A stretch of 64,000 nt of DNA from the NCBI RefSeq assembly GCF_001562255.1, contig NZ_CP014301.1, positions 5,177,501 to 5,241,500 of the forward strand, given 5' to 3'. Both the position numbers and the translations under genes were made by a program. This stretch comes from Bosea sp. PAMC 26642 (GTDB lineage Bacteria; Pseudomonadota; Alphaproteobacteria; Rhizobiales; Beijerinckiaceae). This document shows, piece after piece, positions 57,401 through 64,000 of the stretch (its first letter is position 1; every line of letters begins with the position of its first letter). The notes under the pieces are model-generated. The model saw only the letters and a list, made by a program, of their open reading frames with translations. It had not been told where the DNA came from and did not search any database.

Positions 57401-58504
57401 ATGACGAAAGGTGCGGTCGGTACCCTCACCGCCATCGGTGTCATCAGCGGCACCTCGATGGACGGCATCGACGTCTCGATCGTCACGAGCGACGGCGTCG
57501 ACGCCGTCAGCTTTGGCGCCGGCGCCTCGTACCCCTACCGCCCCGAGACACGCAGCGCGCTGCAGGCGCTGATCGCCGAGGCCGAAAGAGCCCTGACCGA
57601 GCCGCTGGTCGAGCTCGAAGCGGCGGTAACGGCCGATCATCTGGCGGCGATCGAACGCTTCATCGCCGAACAGGCCATCGACCGGGCGACGATCGATCTC
57701 GTCGGCCTCCATGGCCAAACCGTCTATCACCGCCCCGATCTGCGCTTCACAAGACAGCTCATCGATGGCCCGGCCATAGCCGACGCGCTGCGTATTCCGA
57801 CGATCGACCGCTTCCGATACACCGACGTCGCCGCCGGCGGGGAGGGAGCTCCCTTCGCGCCGCTCTACCATCGCGCTTTGGCGCAAGGCATGGCCCAGCC
57901 CGTGATGGTGCTGAACCTCGGTGGCGTCGGCAACGTCACCTATATCGACGGCGAGACCGTGATCGCCTTCGACACCGGGCCGGCCAGTGCGATCCTCGAC
58001 GATTTCGTCCAGCGGCGGCGGGGTCTCGCCTATGACCGCGACGGCGAACTTGCTGCGAGCGGGCAGGTCGACGAAGACCTTGTCGCTGCGTTCATGGACA
58101 ACCCCTTCTTCGACAGGCCGGCCCCGAAATCGCTTGATCGCAACGATTTCCATCGCCGTGCACAGGTCGTCGAAACGCTCTCGGACCCTGATGGAGCCGC
58201 GACGCTCGCCGCCTTCACAGTCGAAAGCCTCGTCTCAGCACTACGTCACGTTCCGCGCAGACCACAACGCTGGGTCGTCGGTGGCGGCGGCCGGCTCAAC
58301 CGCCATTTCATGGCGCGGCTGACCGAGCGGCTCGGTGTTCCGGTGGAGCCGGTCGAGGCTGTCGGCTGGGACGGCGATGCGCTCGAGGCGCAGACCTTCG
58401 CCTATCTCGCGATCCGTTCGCTCAAGGGCCTGCCGCTCAGCCTGCCGGGCACGACCGGCGTGCCGCAGCCGATGACCGGCGGCCGATTGAACACACCCAG
58501 GTAG
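57401..58504 (+). CDS. anmK: Anhydro-N-acetylmuramic acid kinase
   Basis: AnmK phosphorylates and opens anhydro-MurNAc from recycled cell wall, giving MurNAc-6-phosphate. The 367 residues include GVISGTSMDGIDVS (residues 13-26), GLHGQTVYHRP, LNLGGVGNVTYI, AFDTGPASAILDD and VVGGGGRLN. It fits with the murein-active enzymes elsewhere in the window. A remnant of a family A repeat lies just upstream (57347-57373). Confidence 0.95.
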   Translation: MTKGAVGTLTAIGVISGTSMDGIDVSIVTSDGVDAVSFGAGASYPYRPETRSALQALIAEAERALTEPLVELEAAVTADHLAAIERFIAEQAIDRATIDLVGLHGQTVYHRPDLRFTRQLIDGPAIADALRIPTIDRFRYTDVAAGGEGAPFAPLYHRALAQGMAQPVMVLNLGGVGNVTYIDGETVIAFDTGPASAILDDFVQRRRGLAYDRDGELAASGQVDEDLVAAFMDNPFFDRPAPKSLDRNDFHRRAQVVETLSDPDGAATLAAFTVESLVSALRHVPRRPQRWVVGGGGRLNRHFMARLTERLGVPVEPVEAVGWDGDALEAQTFAYLAIRSLKGLPLSLPGTTGVPQPMTGGRLNTPR

Positions 58505-58566
58505 CCCACGCCGGAACCAAGCGCTCTCGACGGCGTTGCCGATACGCAAACTCACCAGGAAATTTC

Positions 58567-58776
58567 ATGATGAATAAGACGACCAGCTTCATTCTCGTCG
58601 CCGCCGCTCTTGCGCTTGGCGCCTGCAACACGCTGGAACAGCGCGTCGGTGGCGCAGCGGTTGGTGCCGGCACGGGTGCAGTGGTGGCGGGGCCTGTGGG
58701 CGCTGTCGTTGGCGGCGCGGCTGGTGCCGTCACCGCTCCGACCGTTGTGCGCTCAACGCGCCGCGCGACCCGATAA
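58567..58776 (+). CDS. Small glycine-zipper lipoprotein
   Basis: This is a 69-residue protein with a lipoprotein signal (LVAAALALGAC, lipid on Cys20), then a glycine-zipper hydrophobic stretch VGGAAVGAGTGAVVAGPVG and a basic tail. It resembles SlyB/OsmB-like or entericidin-like small outer-membrane lipoproteins. It stops three bases short of the converging SDR gene; no terminator is visible between. Confidence 0.78.
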   Translation: MMNKTTSFILVAAALALGACNTLEQRVGGAAVGAGTGAVVAGPVGAVVGGAAGAVTAPTVVRSTRRATR

Positions 58777-58779
58777 GCG

Positions 58780-59547
58780 TCAGCTTCGGTTGGCGCCGCC
58801 CCCGTCCACATCGAGGACGGTGCCGCTGACATACCCGCAGGCCGGCGACGCCAGAAACGCAGCGGCATTTGCGATTTCACCCGGCTCGATCAGGCGATCG
58901 AGCGGCAGCCCCGTCAGCATCTCCTGCCAGCGCTCCGCATCGCCGAGGCTTGTGGCGGCGCGACTTCTGGCCAGGGTTGTGACCCTGTCAGTCCGCGTCT
59001 GTGCCGGATTGATCCCGAAGACACGCACGCCCCAATCGACGGATTGTCCGCCGACTGCACCGGTAAAGGCCATCAGCGCCGCATTACCGGCTCCGCCGCA
59101 GACATAGTTGTAGCGCGGGCTGCGGCCGGCGGCTCCGATGATGTTGACGATCACGCCGTCTTGCCGTTCCTTCATCCGCGCAAGATAGAGCTTGGTCAGG
59201 TGGATGTAGCCCATCACTTTCAGTGCCCAGGCCTGCTCCCACGTCTCCATTGACAGGTCGAGCAGGCCACCGCCGGGGATCGCGCCGGCGTTGTTGACCA
59301 GTATGTCGATGTCGGGGAAAGCCGCCGCCAGTTGCTCGCGCGCGCCACCCTGCGACAGATCGGCGGCATGGAACGCAACGCGATTGGCTTGGCCAAGCGC
59401 TTCCGCGGTCGCGGCAAGGCGAGCACCATCGCGCGCGACCAGCACGACAGAGCAGCCCTCTGCAAGAAAGGTTTTCGCGCAGGCGGCGCCGATACCCTTT
59501 GAGGCGCCGGTGATGAGCACGCGTCGGCCGTCGAGTTTCAAATCCAT
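58780..59547 (-). CDS. SDR-family protein with altered active site
   Basis: This 255-residue Rossmann protein binds NAD(P) through TGASKGIGAA (residues 13-22) and has VNNAGAIPGG and a C-terminal YVSGTVLDVDGGG typical of SDRs. The catalytic Tyr-x3-Lys is missing: the expected site reads YVCGGAGNAALMAF, with Gly and Asn at the aligned positions. It may be a divergent reductase or a non-catalytic binder. It is last in the mmsA operon, 17 bases after the dehydrogenase gene. Confidence 0.82.
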   Translation of the reverse strand: MDLKLDGRRVLITGASKGIGAACAKTFLAEGCSVVLVARDGARLAATAEALGQANRVAFHAADLSQGGAREQLAAAFPDIDILVNNAGAIPGGGLLDLSMETWEQAWALKVMGYIHLTKLYLARMKERQDGVIVNIIGAAGRSPRYNYVCGGAGNAALMAFTGAVGGQSVDWGVRVFGINPAQTRTDRVTTLARSRAATSLGDAERWQEMLTGLPLDRLIEPGEIANAAAFLASPACGYVSGTVLDVDGGGANRS

Positions 59548-59564
59548 ATGAACTACTCTTGTCG

Positions 59565-60719
59565 TCAGTTGCCCTTCGCACGCCCGACCAGGCCACGCGC
59601 CACGATCATCCGCATGACTTCGTTGGTGCCCTCCAGAATCTGGTGAACCCGAAGATCGCGCACGATCTTCTCGATGCCGTAATCGGCAAGATAGCCATAG
59701 CCACCATGGATCTGGAGCGCCTGGTTGGCGACCTCGAAGCCGGTATCGGTCGCGACACGCTTGGCCATGGCGCACAGCTTGGTGGCGTCCGGTGCCGTGG
59801 CGTCGAGGGAAGCCGCCGCGCGCCATAAAAGGCTGCGCGCCGCTTCCAATTCGGTCGCCATATCGGCCAGTTTGAACTGCAGCGCCTGGAAATCCGCGAT
59901 CCGCGAGCCGAATGCCTTTCGCTCCTGCGCATAGGCGATCGCCTTGTCGAGCGCCCCTTGCGCGCCGCCAAGCGAGCAGGCGCCGATGTTGAGGCGCCCG
60001 CCATCGAGCCCCGCCATCGCGATCTTGAAGCCGATCCCTTCCGGCCCCAGCCGGTTGGCGGCGGGAACACGGCAGTTCTCGAAGATCACCGCGGCCGTCG
60101 GCTGGGCGTTCCAGCCCATCTTCTTCTCGTTGGCTCCGAAGGAGAGGCCAGGCGCTCCCTTTTCGACGACCAGCGTCGAGATACCTGAAGGGCCGGCTTC
60201 GCCGGTGCGCACCATCACGACGTAGACGTCGGAGACGCCCGCCCCCGAGATGAACTGCTTCTGGCCGTCGAGGACGTAGTGGTCGCCGTCGCGCACCGCT
60301 TTCGTCTTGAGCGCTGCGGCGTCGGAGCCGGCGCCGGGCTCGGTCAGGCAGTAGCTCGCCAGATGCTCCATGGTGCAGAGCTTCGGCAGGAAGGCCTGGC
60401 GCTGCGCCTCGTCGCCATAACGGTCGATCATCCAGGCGCACATGTTGTGGATCGAGATATAGGCCGCGACCGTGGGGCAGCCGGTCGAGAGCGCCTCGAA
60501 GATCAGCGCCGCGTCGAGCCGCGAGAGCTCCGAGCCGCCGACATCCTCATTGATGTAGATGCCGCCCATGCCCAGGGCGGCCGCAGCGCGCATTTCCTCG
60601 ACCGGGAAATGCTTCTCCTCGTCCCAGCGGATCGCGTTGGGAGCGAGTCTCTCGGCGGCGAAGCCGAGCGCCATCTCCTGGATGGCAAGTTGGTCTTCGG
60701 TGAGGGAGAAGGCGGTCAT
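59565..60719 (-). CDS. Acyl-CoA dehydrogenase, isobutyryl-CoA dehydrogenase type
   Basis: This 384-residue FAD enzyme is expected to oxidise isobutyryl-CoA to methacrylyl-CoA in valine catabolism. Features are [29 protein letters not shown], and the C-terminal catalytic Glu in [13 protein letters not shown]. The valine role is inferred from its place beside mmsA and from the ACAD8-like wording. Its start overlaps the stop of the ribbon-helix-helix gene by four bases. Confidence 0.87.
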   Translation of the reverse strand: MTAFSLTEDQLAIQEMALGFAAERLAPNAIRWDEEKHFPVEEMRAAAALGMGGIYINEDVGGSELSRLDAALIFEALSTGCPTVAAYISIHNMCAWMIDRYGDEAQRQAFLPKLCTMEHLASYCLTEPGAGSDAAALKTKAVRDGDHYVLDGQKQFISGAGVSDVYVVMVRTGEAGPSGISTLVVEKGAPGLSFGANEKKMGWNAQPTAAVIFENCRVPAANRLGPEGIGFKIAMAGLDGGRLNIGACSLGGAQGALDKAIAYAQERKAFGSRIADFQALQFKLADMATELEAARSLLWRAAASLDATAPDATKLCAMAKRVATDTGFEVANQALQIHGGYGYLADYGIEKIVRDLRVHQILEGTNEVMRMIVARGLVGRAKGN

Positions 60720-60925
60720 GCCTCATCGTCCAAGACAATGACTGAAGCTCCGGCCAAGCTCTCGCGCGGGCTGTCGAGCCCGCGCGCAAAAACGTCCAAC
60801 ACGGAGTCGCTGAAGGACTTGCCCATCAGTTGAGCATGCGCCCGCAGGGCGGCGATGGCCTCGTCGCTGACGTCTGGGATGAGGATGTCGTTCGGACCGA
60901 TCTCGATTTCGCTCAACTTCGGCAT
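60716..60925 (-). CDS. Orphan ribbon-helix-helix (FitA/VapB-like) protein
   Basis: This is a 69-residue protein with an N-terminal strand [20 protein letters not shown], then [17 protein letters not shown], resembling FitA-type antitoxins, and an acidic tail. GGAGG lies nine bases before the ATG. No toxin gene is adjacent. It sits between mmsA (29 bases upstream) and the dehydrogenase (four-base overlap), so it is part of the operon. It could be a DNA-binding regulator of it. Confidence 0.72.
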   Translation of the reverse strand: MPKLSEIEIGPNDILIPDVSDEAIAALRAHAQLMGKSFSDSVLDVFARGLDSPRESLAGASVIVLDDEA

Positions 60926-60954
60926 GATGACATCCTCCGCTTGTCTCGATCCTA

Positions 60955-62451
60955 TCAACCCATCGTCGGAATGACGAAGCTCGCACCGTCCTTGATTCCG
61001 CTCGGCCAGCGCGCCGTCACCGTCTTGGTCTTGGTGTAGAAGCGGATCGAATCCGGGCCATGCTGGTTGAGGTCGCCGAAGACGGAGCGCTTCCAGCCAC
61101 CGAAGGTGTAATAGGCCAGCGGCACCGGGATCGGCACGTTGATGCCGACCATGCCGACCTGGACCTTCGAGGCGAAGTCGCGCGCCGCGTCGCCGTCGCG
61201 GGTGAAGATCGCGGTGCCATTGCCGTATTCGTGGTCGTTGGTCAGCTTCAGCGCCTCGTCATAGGTCTCGGCGCGCAGCACGGAAAGGACCGGTCCGAAG
61301 ATCTCCTCCTTGTAGATGCGCATGTCCTTGGTGACGTTGTCGAACAGGCAGCCGCCGACATAAAAGCCGTTCTCATAGCCCTGCATCTTGAAGTCGCGCC
61401 CATCGACCGCGAGCGTCGCGCCCTCGGCGAGGCCGATATCGATATAGGACCGGATCTTCTCTTCCGCCGCCTTGGTGACGACCGGGCCGTAATCGGCGGC
61501 CATGTCGGTCGAGGGGCCGATCTTGAGGGCTTCGACGCGCGGGATCAGCCGCTTCACCAGTTCGTCGGCGGTGGCCTTGCCGACGGGAACCGCGACCGAG
61601 ATCGCCATGCAGCGCTCGCCGGCCGAGCCGTAGCCCGCGCCGATCAGCGCATCGACCGCCTGGTCCATGTCGGCATCGGGCATGATGACCATGTGGTTTT
61701 TGGCGCCGCCGAAGCACTGCACGCGTTTCCCATTGGCGCAGCCGCGGGCGTAGATGTACTCCGCGATCGGCGTCGAGCCGACGAAGCCGATGGCCTTGAT
61801 GTCGGGGTCGTCCAGAATGGCATCGACCGCGACCTTGTCGCCGTTGACCACGTTCAGGATGCCCGGAGGTCCGCCGGCCTCGATGAAGAGTTCGGCGAGC
61901 CGCATCGGCACGCCGGGGTCGCGCTCCGAAGGCTTCAGGATAAAGGCGTTGCCGCAGGCGATCGCGGGGCCGAGCTTCCAGAGCGGGATCATCGCGGGGA
62001 AATTGAACGGCGTGATGCCGGCGACCACGCCCAGCGGCTGGCGCAGCGAATAGATGTCGATGCCCGGCCCGGCGCCGTCGGTGAACTCGCCCTTCATCAG
62101 ATTGGGTACGCCGAGCGAGAACTCGACGACCTCGACGCCGCGCTGGATATCGCCCTTGGCATCCGGAATGGTCTTGCCATGCTCGCGAGCGAGCAGCTCG
62201 GCCAGTTCGTCATTGTTCTGGGCGATCAGGTCGAGGAACTTCATCAACACGCGGGCGCGGCGCTGTGGATTGACGGCGCCCCACTTCACCTGGGCCTCCG
62301 CAGCGTTCTCGACGGCCGTGCGCATCTCGGCCGGCGAAGCCAGCGCGACCTGGCCGATGATGCTGCCGTCCATCGGCTGGTAGATTTCGGCGGTGCGGCC
62401 CGAGGTGCCTGCGACATGCTTGCCGCCGATGAAATGCCCGACCTGACGCAT
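60955..62451 (-). CDS. mmsA: CoA-acylating methylmalonate-semialdehyde dehydrogenase
   Basis: MmsA converts methylmalonate semialdehyde to propionyl-CoA, the last step of valine degradation; its product feeds PccA. The 498 residues have the catalytic Cys in GSAGERCMAISVAVPVG, the cofactor motif GFVGSTPIAEYIY, and GGAKNHMVIMPDADMDQ typical of MmsA. It leads the operon with the ribbon-helix-helix gene, an acyl-CoA dehydrogenase and the SDR, divergent from the LysR gene. Confidence 0.95.
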   Translation of the reverse strand: MRQVGHFIGGKHVAGTSGRTAEIYQPMDGSIIGQVALASPAEMRTAVENAAEAQVKWGAVNPQRRARVLMKFLDLIAQNNDELAELLAREHGKTIPDAKGDIQRGVEVVEFSLGVPNLMKGEFTDGAGPGIDIYSLRQPLGVVAGITPFNFPAMIPLWKLGPAIACGNAFILKPSERDPGVPMRLAELFIEAGGPPGILNVVNGDKVAVDAILDDPDIKAIGFVGSTPIAEYIYARGCANGKRVQCFGGAKNHMVIMPDADMDQAVDALIGAGYGSAGERCMAISVAVPVGKATADELVKRLIPRVEALKIGPSTDMAADYGPVVTKAAEEKIRSYIDIGLAEGATLAVDGRDFKMQGYENGFYVGGCLFDNVTKDMRIYKEEIFGPVLSVLRAETYDEALKLTNDHEYGNGTAIFTRDGDAARDFASKVQVGMVGINVPIPVPLAYYTFGGWKRSVFGDLNQHGPDSIRFYTKTKTVTARWPSGIKDGASFVIPTMG

Positions 62452-62480
62452 CGCGCCCTCCCTACGAATGGTGGTGTGCC

Positions 62481-62507
62481 GTGAATGGCGCTACCCCTAC
62501 CATTCAC
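62481..62507. promoter_or_regulatory. Perfect inverted repeat in the mmsA/lysR gap (site 1)
   Basis: GTGAATGG - 11 bases - CCATTCAC is a perfect eight-bp inverted repeat 30 bases before mmsA and 70 bases before the LysR gene. Its size and spacing fit a LysR-type binding site. Confidence 0.65.
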
Positions 62508-62508
62508 G

Positions 62509-62553
62509 TTTGCGCACGGCTATAGCCATCATGGATTGAAGGCCGTGCGCAAA
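62509..62553. promoter_or_regulatory. Perfect 12-bp inverted repeat in the mmsA/lysR gap (site 2)
   Basis: TTTGCGCACGGC (62509-62520) and GCCGTGCGCAAA (62542-62553) are exact complements separated by 21 bases. It begins just two bases after site 1. It is the longest exact regulatory-type repeat in the window and ends 23 bases before the LysR start codon. Confidence 0.65.
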
Positions 62554-62576
62554 AGCAAATATCAGGGAGAGCGCCT

Positions 62577-63491
62577 TTGGAGCGGTTCGACTGGGACGAT
62601 CTGCGCTTCTTCCTGGCGGTCGCGCGTTCAGGCCGGCTGACCGCGGCGGCCCGCCGGCTCGGCGCCGACCACGCCACGGTCTCGCGCCGGATCACCTCGC
62701 TGGAGGACTCGCTCAAGGCCAAGCTCTTCGAGCGCAGGCCGCAGGGCTATACGCTGACGGCTCATGGCGAACGGCTGCTCGCCCGGGCCGAGAGCATGGA
62801 AACCGACGCGCTGGCGATCCAGAGCGATATCGGCGGTGCCGACATGGCGCTGGCCGGCACGGTCAGGATCGGTGCGCCGGACGGCTTCGGCACGATTTTC
62901 CTCGCGCCGCGCCTCGCCAGACTGGCCAGCGCCTATCCCGGCCTCGAGATCCAGCTCATCGCCATGCCGCGCCTGCTCTCGCTGTCGAAGCGCGAGGCCG
63001 ATGTCGCGATCACGCTCGCCCCTCCCAAGGAAGGCAAGGTCGTGGCGCGCAAGCTGTCCGACTATCGCCTCGGCCTCTACGCCACGCAGGGCTATCTCGA
63101 TTCGATGCCGCCCGTGACGAAGCCGGACGACCTCTTCTCTCACCGCATCGTCGGCTATATCGACGACCTGATCTTCACGCCCGAGCTCGATTATCTCGAC
63201 GAGGTCGCGAAAGGCTTGCGCGCGCAAATCCAGAGTTCGAGCGTCCTAGCGCAGATGAACGCCGTCGTCGCCGGCGCCGGCATCGGCGTGATTCATCACT
63301 TTATGGCGCAGGGCGAGCCCCGCCTTGTGCCGGTTCTGCCGGAGACCGTCTCGATTACCCGCTCGTTCTGGCTGCTCGTCCATGCCGATCTGAAGGACGT
63401 GGCCCGGGTGCGGGCCATCGTCGATTTCGTCGTGCGCGAGGCCAAGGCCAGCCGCGCCCTGCTGATGGGCGAGGGCGCTTCGGCGGCTTGA
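62577..63491 (+). CDS. LysR-family transcriptional regulator
   Basis: This 304-residue regulator has a winged helix-turn-helix (residues about 5-60, FDWDDLRFFLAVARSGRLTA ... HATVSRRITSLED) and a periplasmic-binding-like effector domain. The TTG start is supported by GGGAGA eight bases upstream; no other start fits. It is divergent from mmsA and is the obvious regulator of that operon, with an effector perhaps among valine-pathway intermediates. Confidence 0.9.
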   Translation: MERFDWDDLRFFLAVARSGRLTAAARRLGADHATVSRRITSLEDSLKAKLFERRPQGYTLTAHGERLLARAESMETDALAIQSDIGGADMALAGTVRIGAPDGFGTIFLAPRLARLASAYPGLEIQLIAMPRLLSLSKREADVAITLAPPKEGKVVARKLSDYRLGLYATQGYLDSMPPVTKPDDLFSHRIVGYIDDLIFTPELDYLDEVAKGLRAQIQSSSVLAQMNAVVAGAGIGVIHHFMAQGEPRLVPVLPETVSITRSFWLLVHADLKDVARVRAIVDFVVREAKASRALLMGEGASAA

Positions 63492-63493
63492 AT

Positions 63494-64000
63494 TCAGATC
63501 CGCCAGGGCAGAACGTTGGCGGGCAGCTTCCTGGCAAAAAGCTCCAGAACCAGCATCGCGGCAAGGATCACCGCCGAGGCGCTGAGCGCTACCGCCGCAG
63601 CCTCTCCGGCCAGGCCGGCTTCCTTCAGGCTGAACAGCACCACTCCGAGCGTTTCGGTGCCCGACGTCCAGAGCAGGGCCGACACCGTCAGTTCGTTGAA
63701 GGCGACGAGGAACACCATCAGCGCCGAAACCGTCGCCGCCGGCGCTAGGATTGGCGCGACGATGAAGCGCAGCATCTGCCAGAGCGTAACCCCGTCGAGT
63801 TTGGCCGCCTCCTCGTGATGCGCCTCGAGCTGTGCCATCGCTGCGACAGGCGCCTTCAGCGCCAGCGGCATGAACCGTGCGAGATAGGCGAACAGGATGA
63901 TGAAGGGCGTGGCGTAAAGGCTCCATCCCAGCAGCGGCAGCGGCTTCAGGAAGAGCAGGATGCAGGCGATGGCGAGTACGACGCCCGGCAGCGCATAGGG
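63494..64000 (-). CDS. ABC transporter permease, C-terminal part (start outside window)
   Basis: The frame is open to the window edge, 168 residues before the stop. It is a binding-protein-dependent permease with the EAA loop EEAAKLDGVTLWQMLRFIVAPIL and at least four helices visible. Wording resembles the two-domain iron(III) or thiamine/putrescine permeases (FbpB-like). Substrate is undecided without the rest of the operon. Its stop is three bases from the LysR gene's stop. Confidence 0.82.
   Translation of the reverse strand, partial: PYALPGVVLAIACILLFLKPLPLLGWSLYATPFIILFAYLARFMPLALKAPVAAMAQLEAHHEEAAKLDGVTLWQMLRFIVAPILAPAATVSALMVFLVAFNELTVSALLWTSGTETLGVVLFSLKEAGLAGEAAAVALSASAVILAAMLVLELFARKLPANVLPWRI

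Overview
The window is chromosomal DNA from an alphaproteobacterium, most likely of the order Hyphomicrobiales (Rhizobiales). This rests on high G+C (about two thirds by eye), on protein signatures, and on gene orders typical of that group: rpsA-sppA-ihfB-lapA, nrnC-lptC-lptA-lptB-rpoN-hpf-ptsN, def-fmt-truA-dapE, and efp next to epmAB. A Bosea-like or Methylobacterium-like genus is a guess from protein flavour only. No rRNA, tRNA, CRISPR array, phage or IS transposase gene was seen. Most genes are housekeeping or core metabolism, and genes are dense on both strands.

Layout. 1-7.0 kb: the 3' end of rpsA, an Hsp70-like gene, sppA, ihfB, a LapA-like gene, an ornithine-cyclodeaminase-family gene and a secreted GH25 lysozyme. 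7.2-17.3 kb: isovaleryl-CoA dehydrogenase, a gamma-glutamylcyclotransferase-like protein, an exporter-type ABC half-transporter, rhodanese with a tiny membrane protein, DUF599/DUF3253, YdcF-like, GST and pccA. 17.4-24.4 kb: small proteins, two LAS-type peptidoglycan peptidase relatives (mepA and an extensin-family lipoprotein) facing each other, an amidase, a 27-residue membrane peptide and a Tim44-domain protein. 24.6-35.9 kb: dapB, alkB, a TRIC-like channel, grpE, glnD, an Ssu-type ABC transporter with an OsmC protein, a Phd/PemK-like toxin-antitoxin pair and rmuC. 36-47 kb: def, fmt, truA, dapE, then the lipopolysaccharide-transport and sigma-54 block. 47-58.8 kb: fumA, small secreted proteins, efp, a BrnTA module, epmA, epmB, a DsbA-like protein, a histidine phosphatase, pyrF, two DUF1330 genes and anmK. 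58.8-64 kb: a valine-catabolism-type operon (mmsA, a ribbon-helix-helix gene, an acyl-CoA dehydrogenase and an SDR) with a divergent LysR regulator, and the end of an ABC permease.

Intergenic DNA is studded with at least three families of palindromic repeats, some half-copies, and one copy nested inside another. The most interesting signals are: the BrnTA module directly upstream of epmAB, so that its operator may also control the enzymes that modify EF-P; the Phd/PemK-like pair with a perfect 8-1-8 palindrome over its -10 box; two stacked inverted repeats in the mmsA/LysR intergenic region; an SDR without its catalytic Tyr/Lys and an orphan antitoxin-like protein inside the mmsA operon; and a 27-codon gene with a near-perfect ribosome binding site and its own terminator.

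All functional names come from reading motifs and overall sequence. No database search was run. Start codons were chosen from family length, ribosome binding sites and spacing, and alternatives are stated where they matter.
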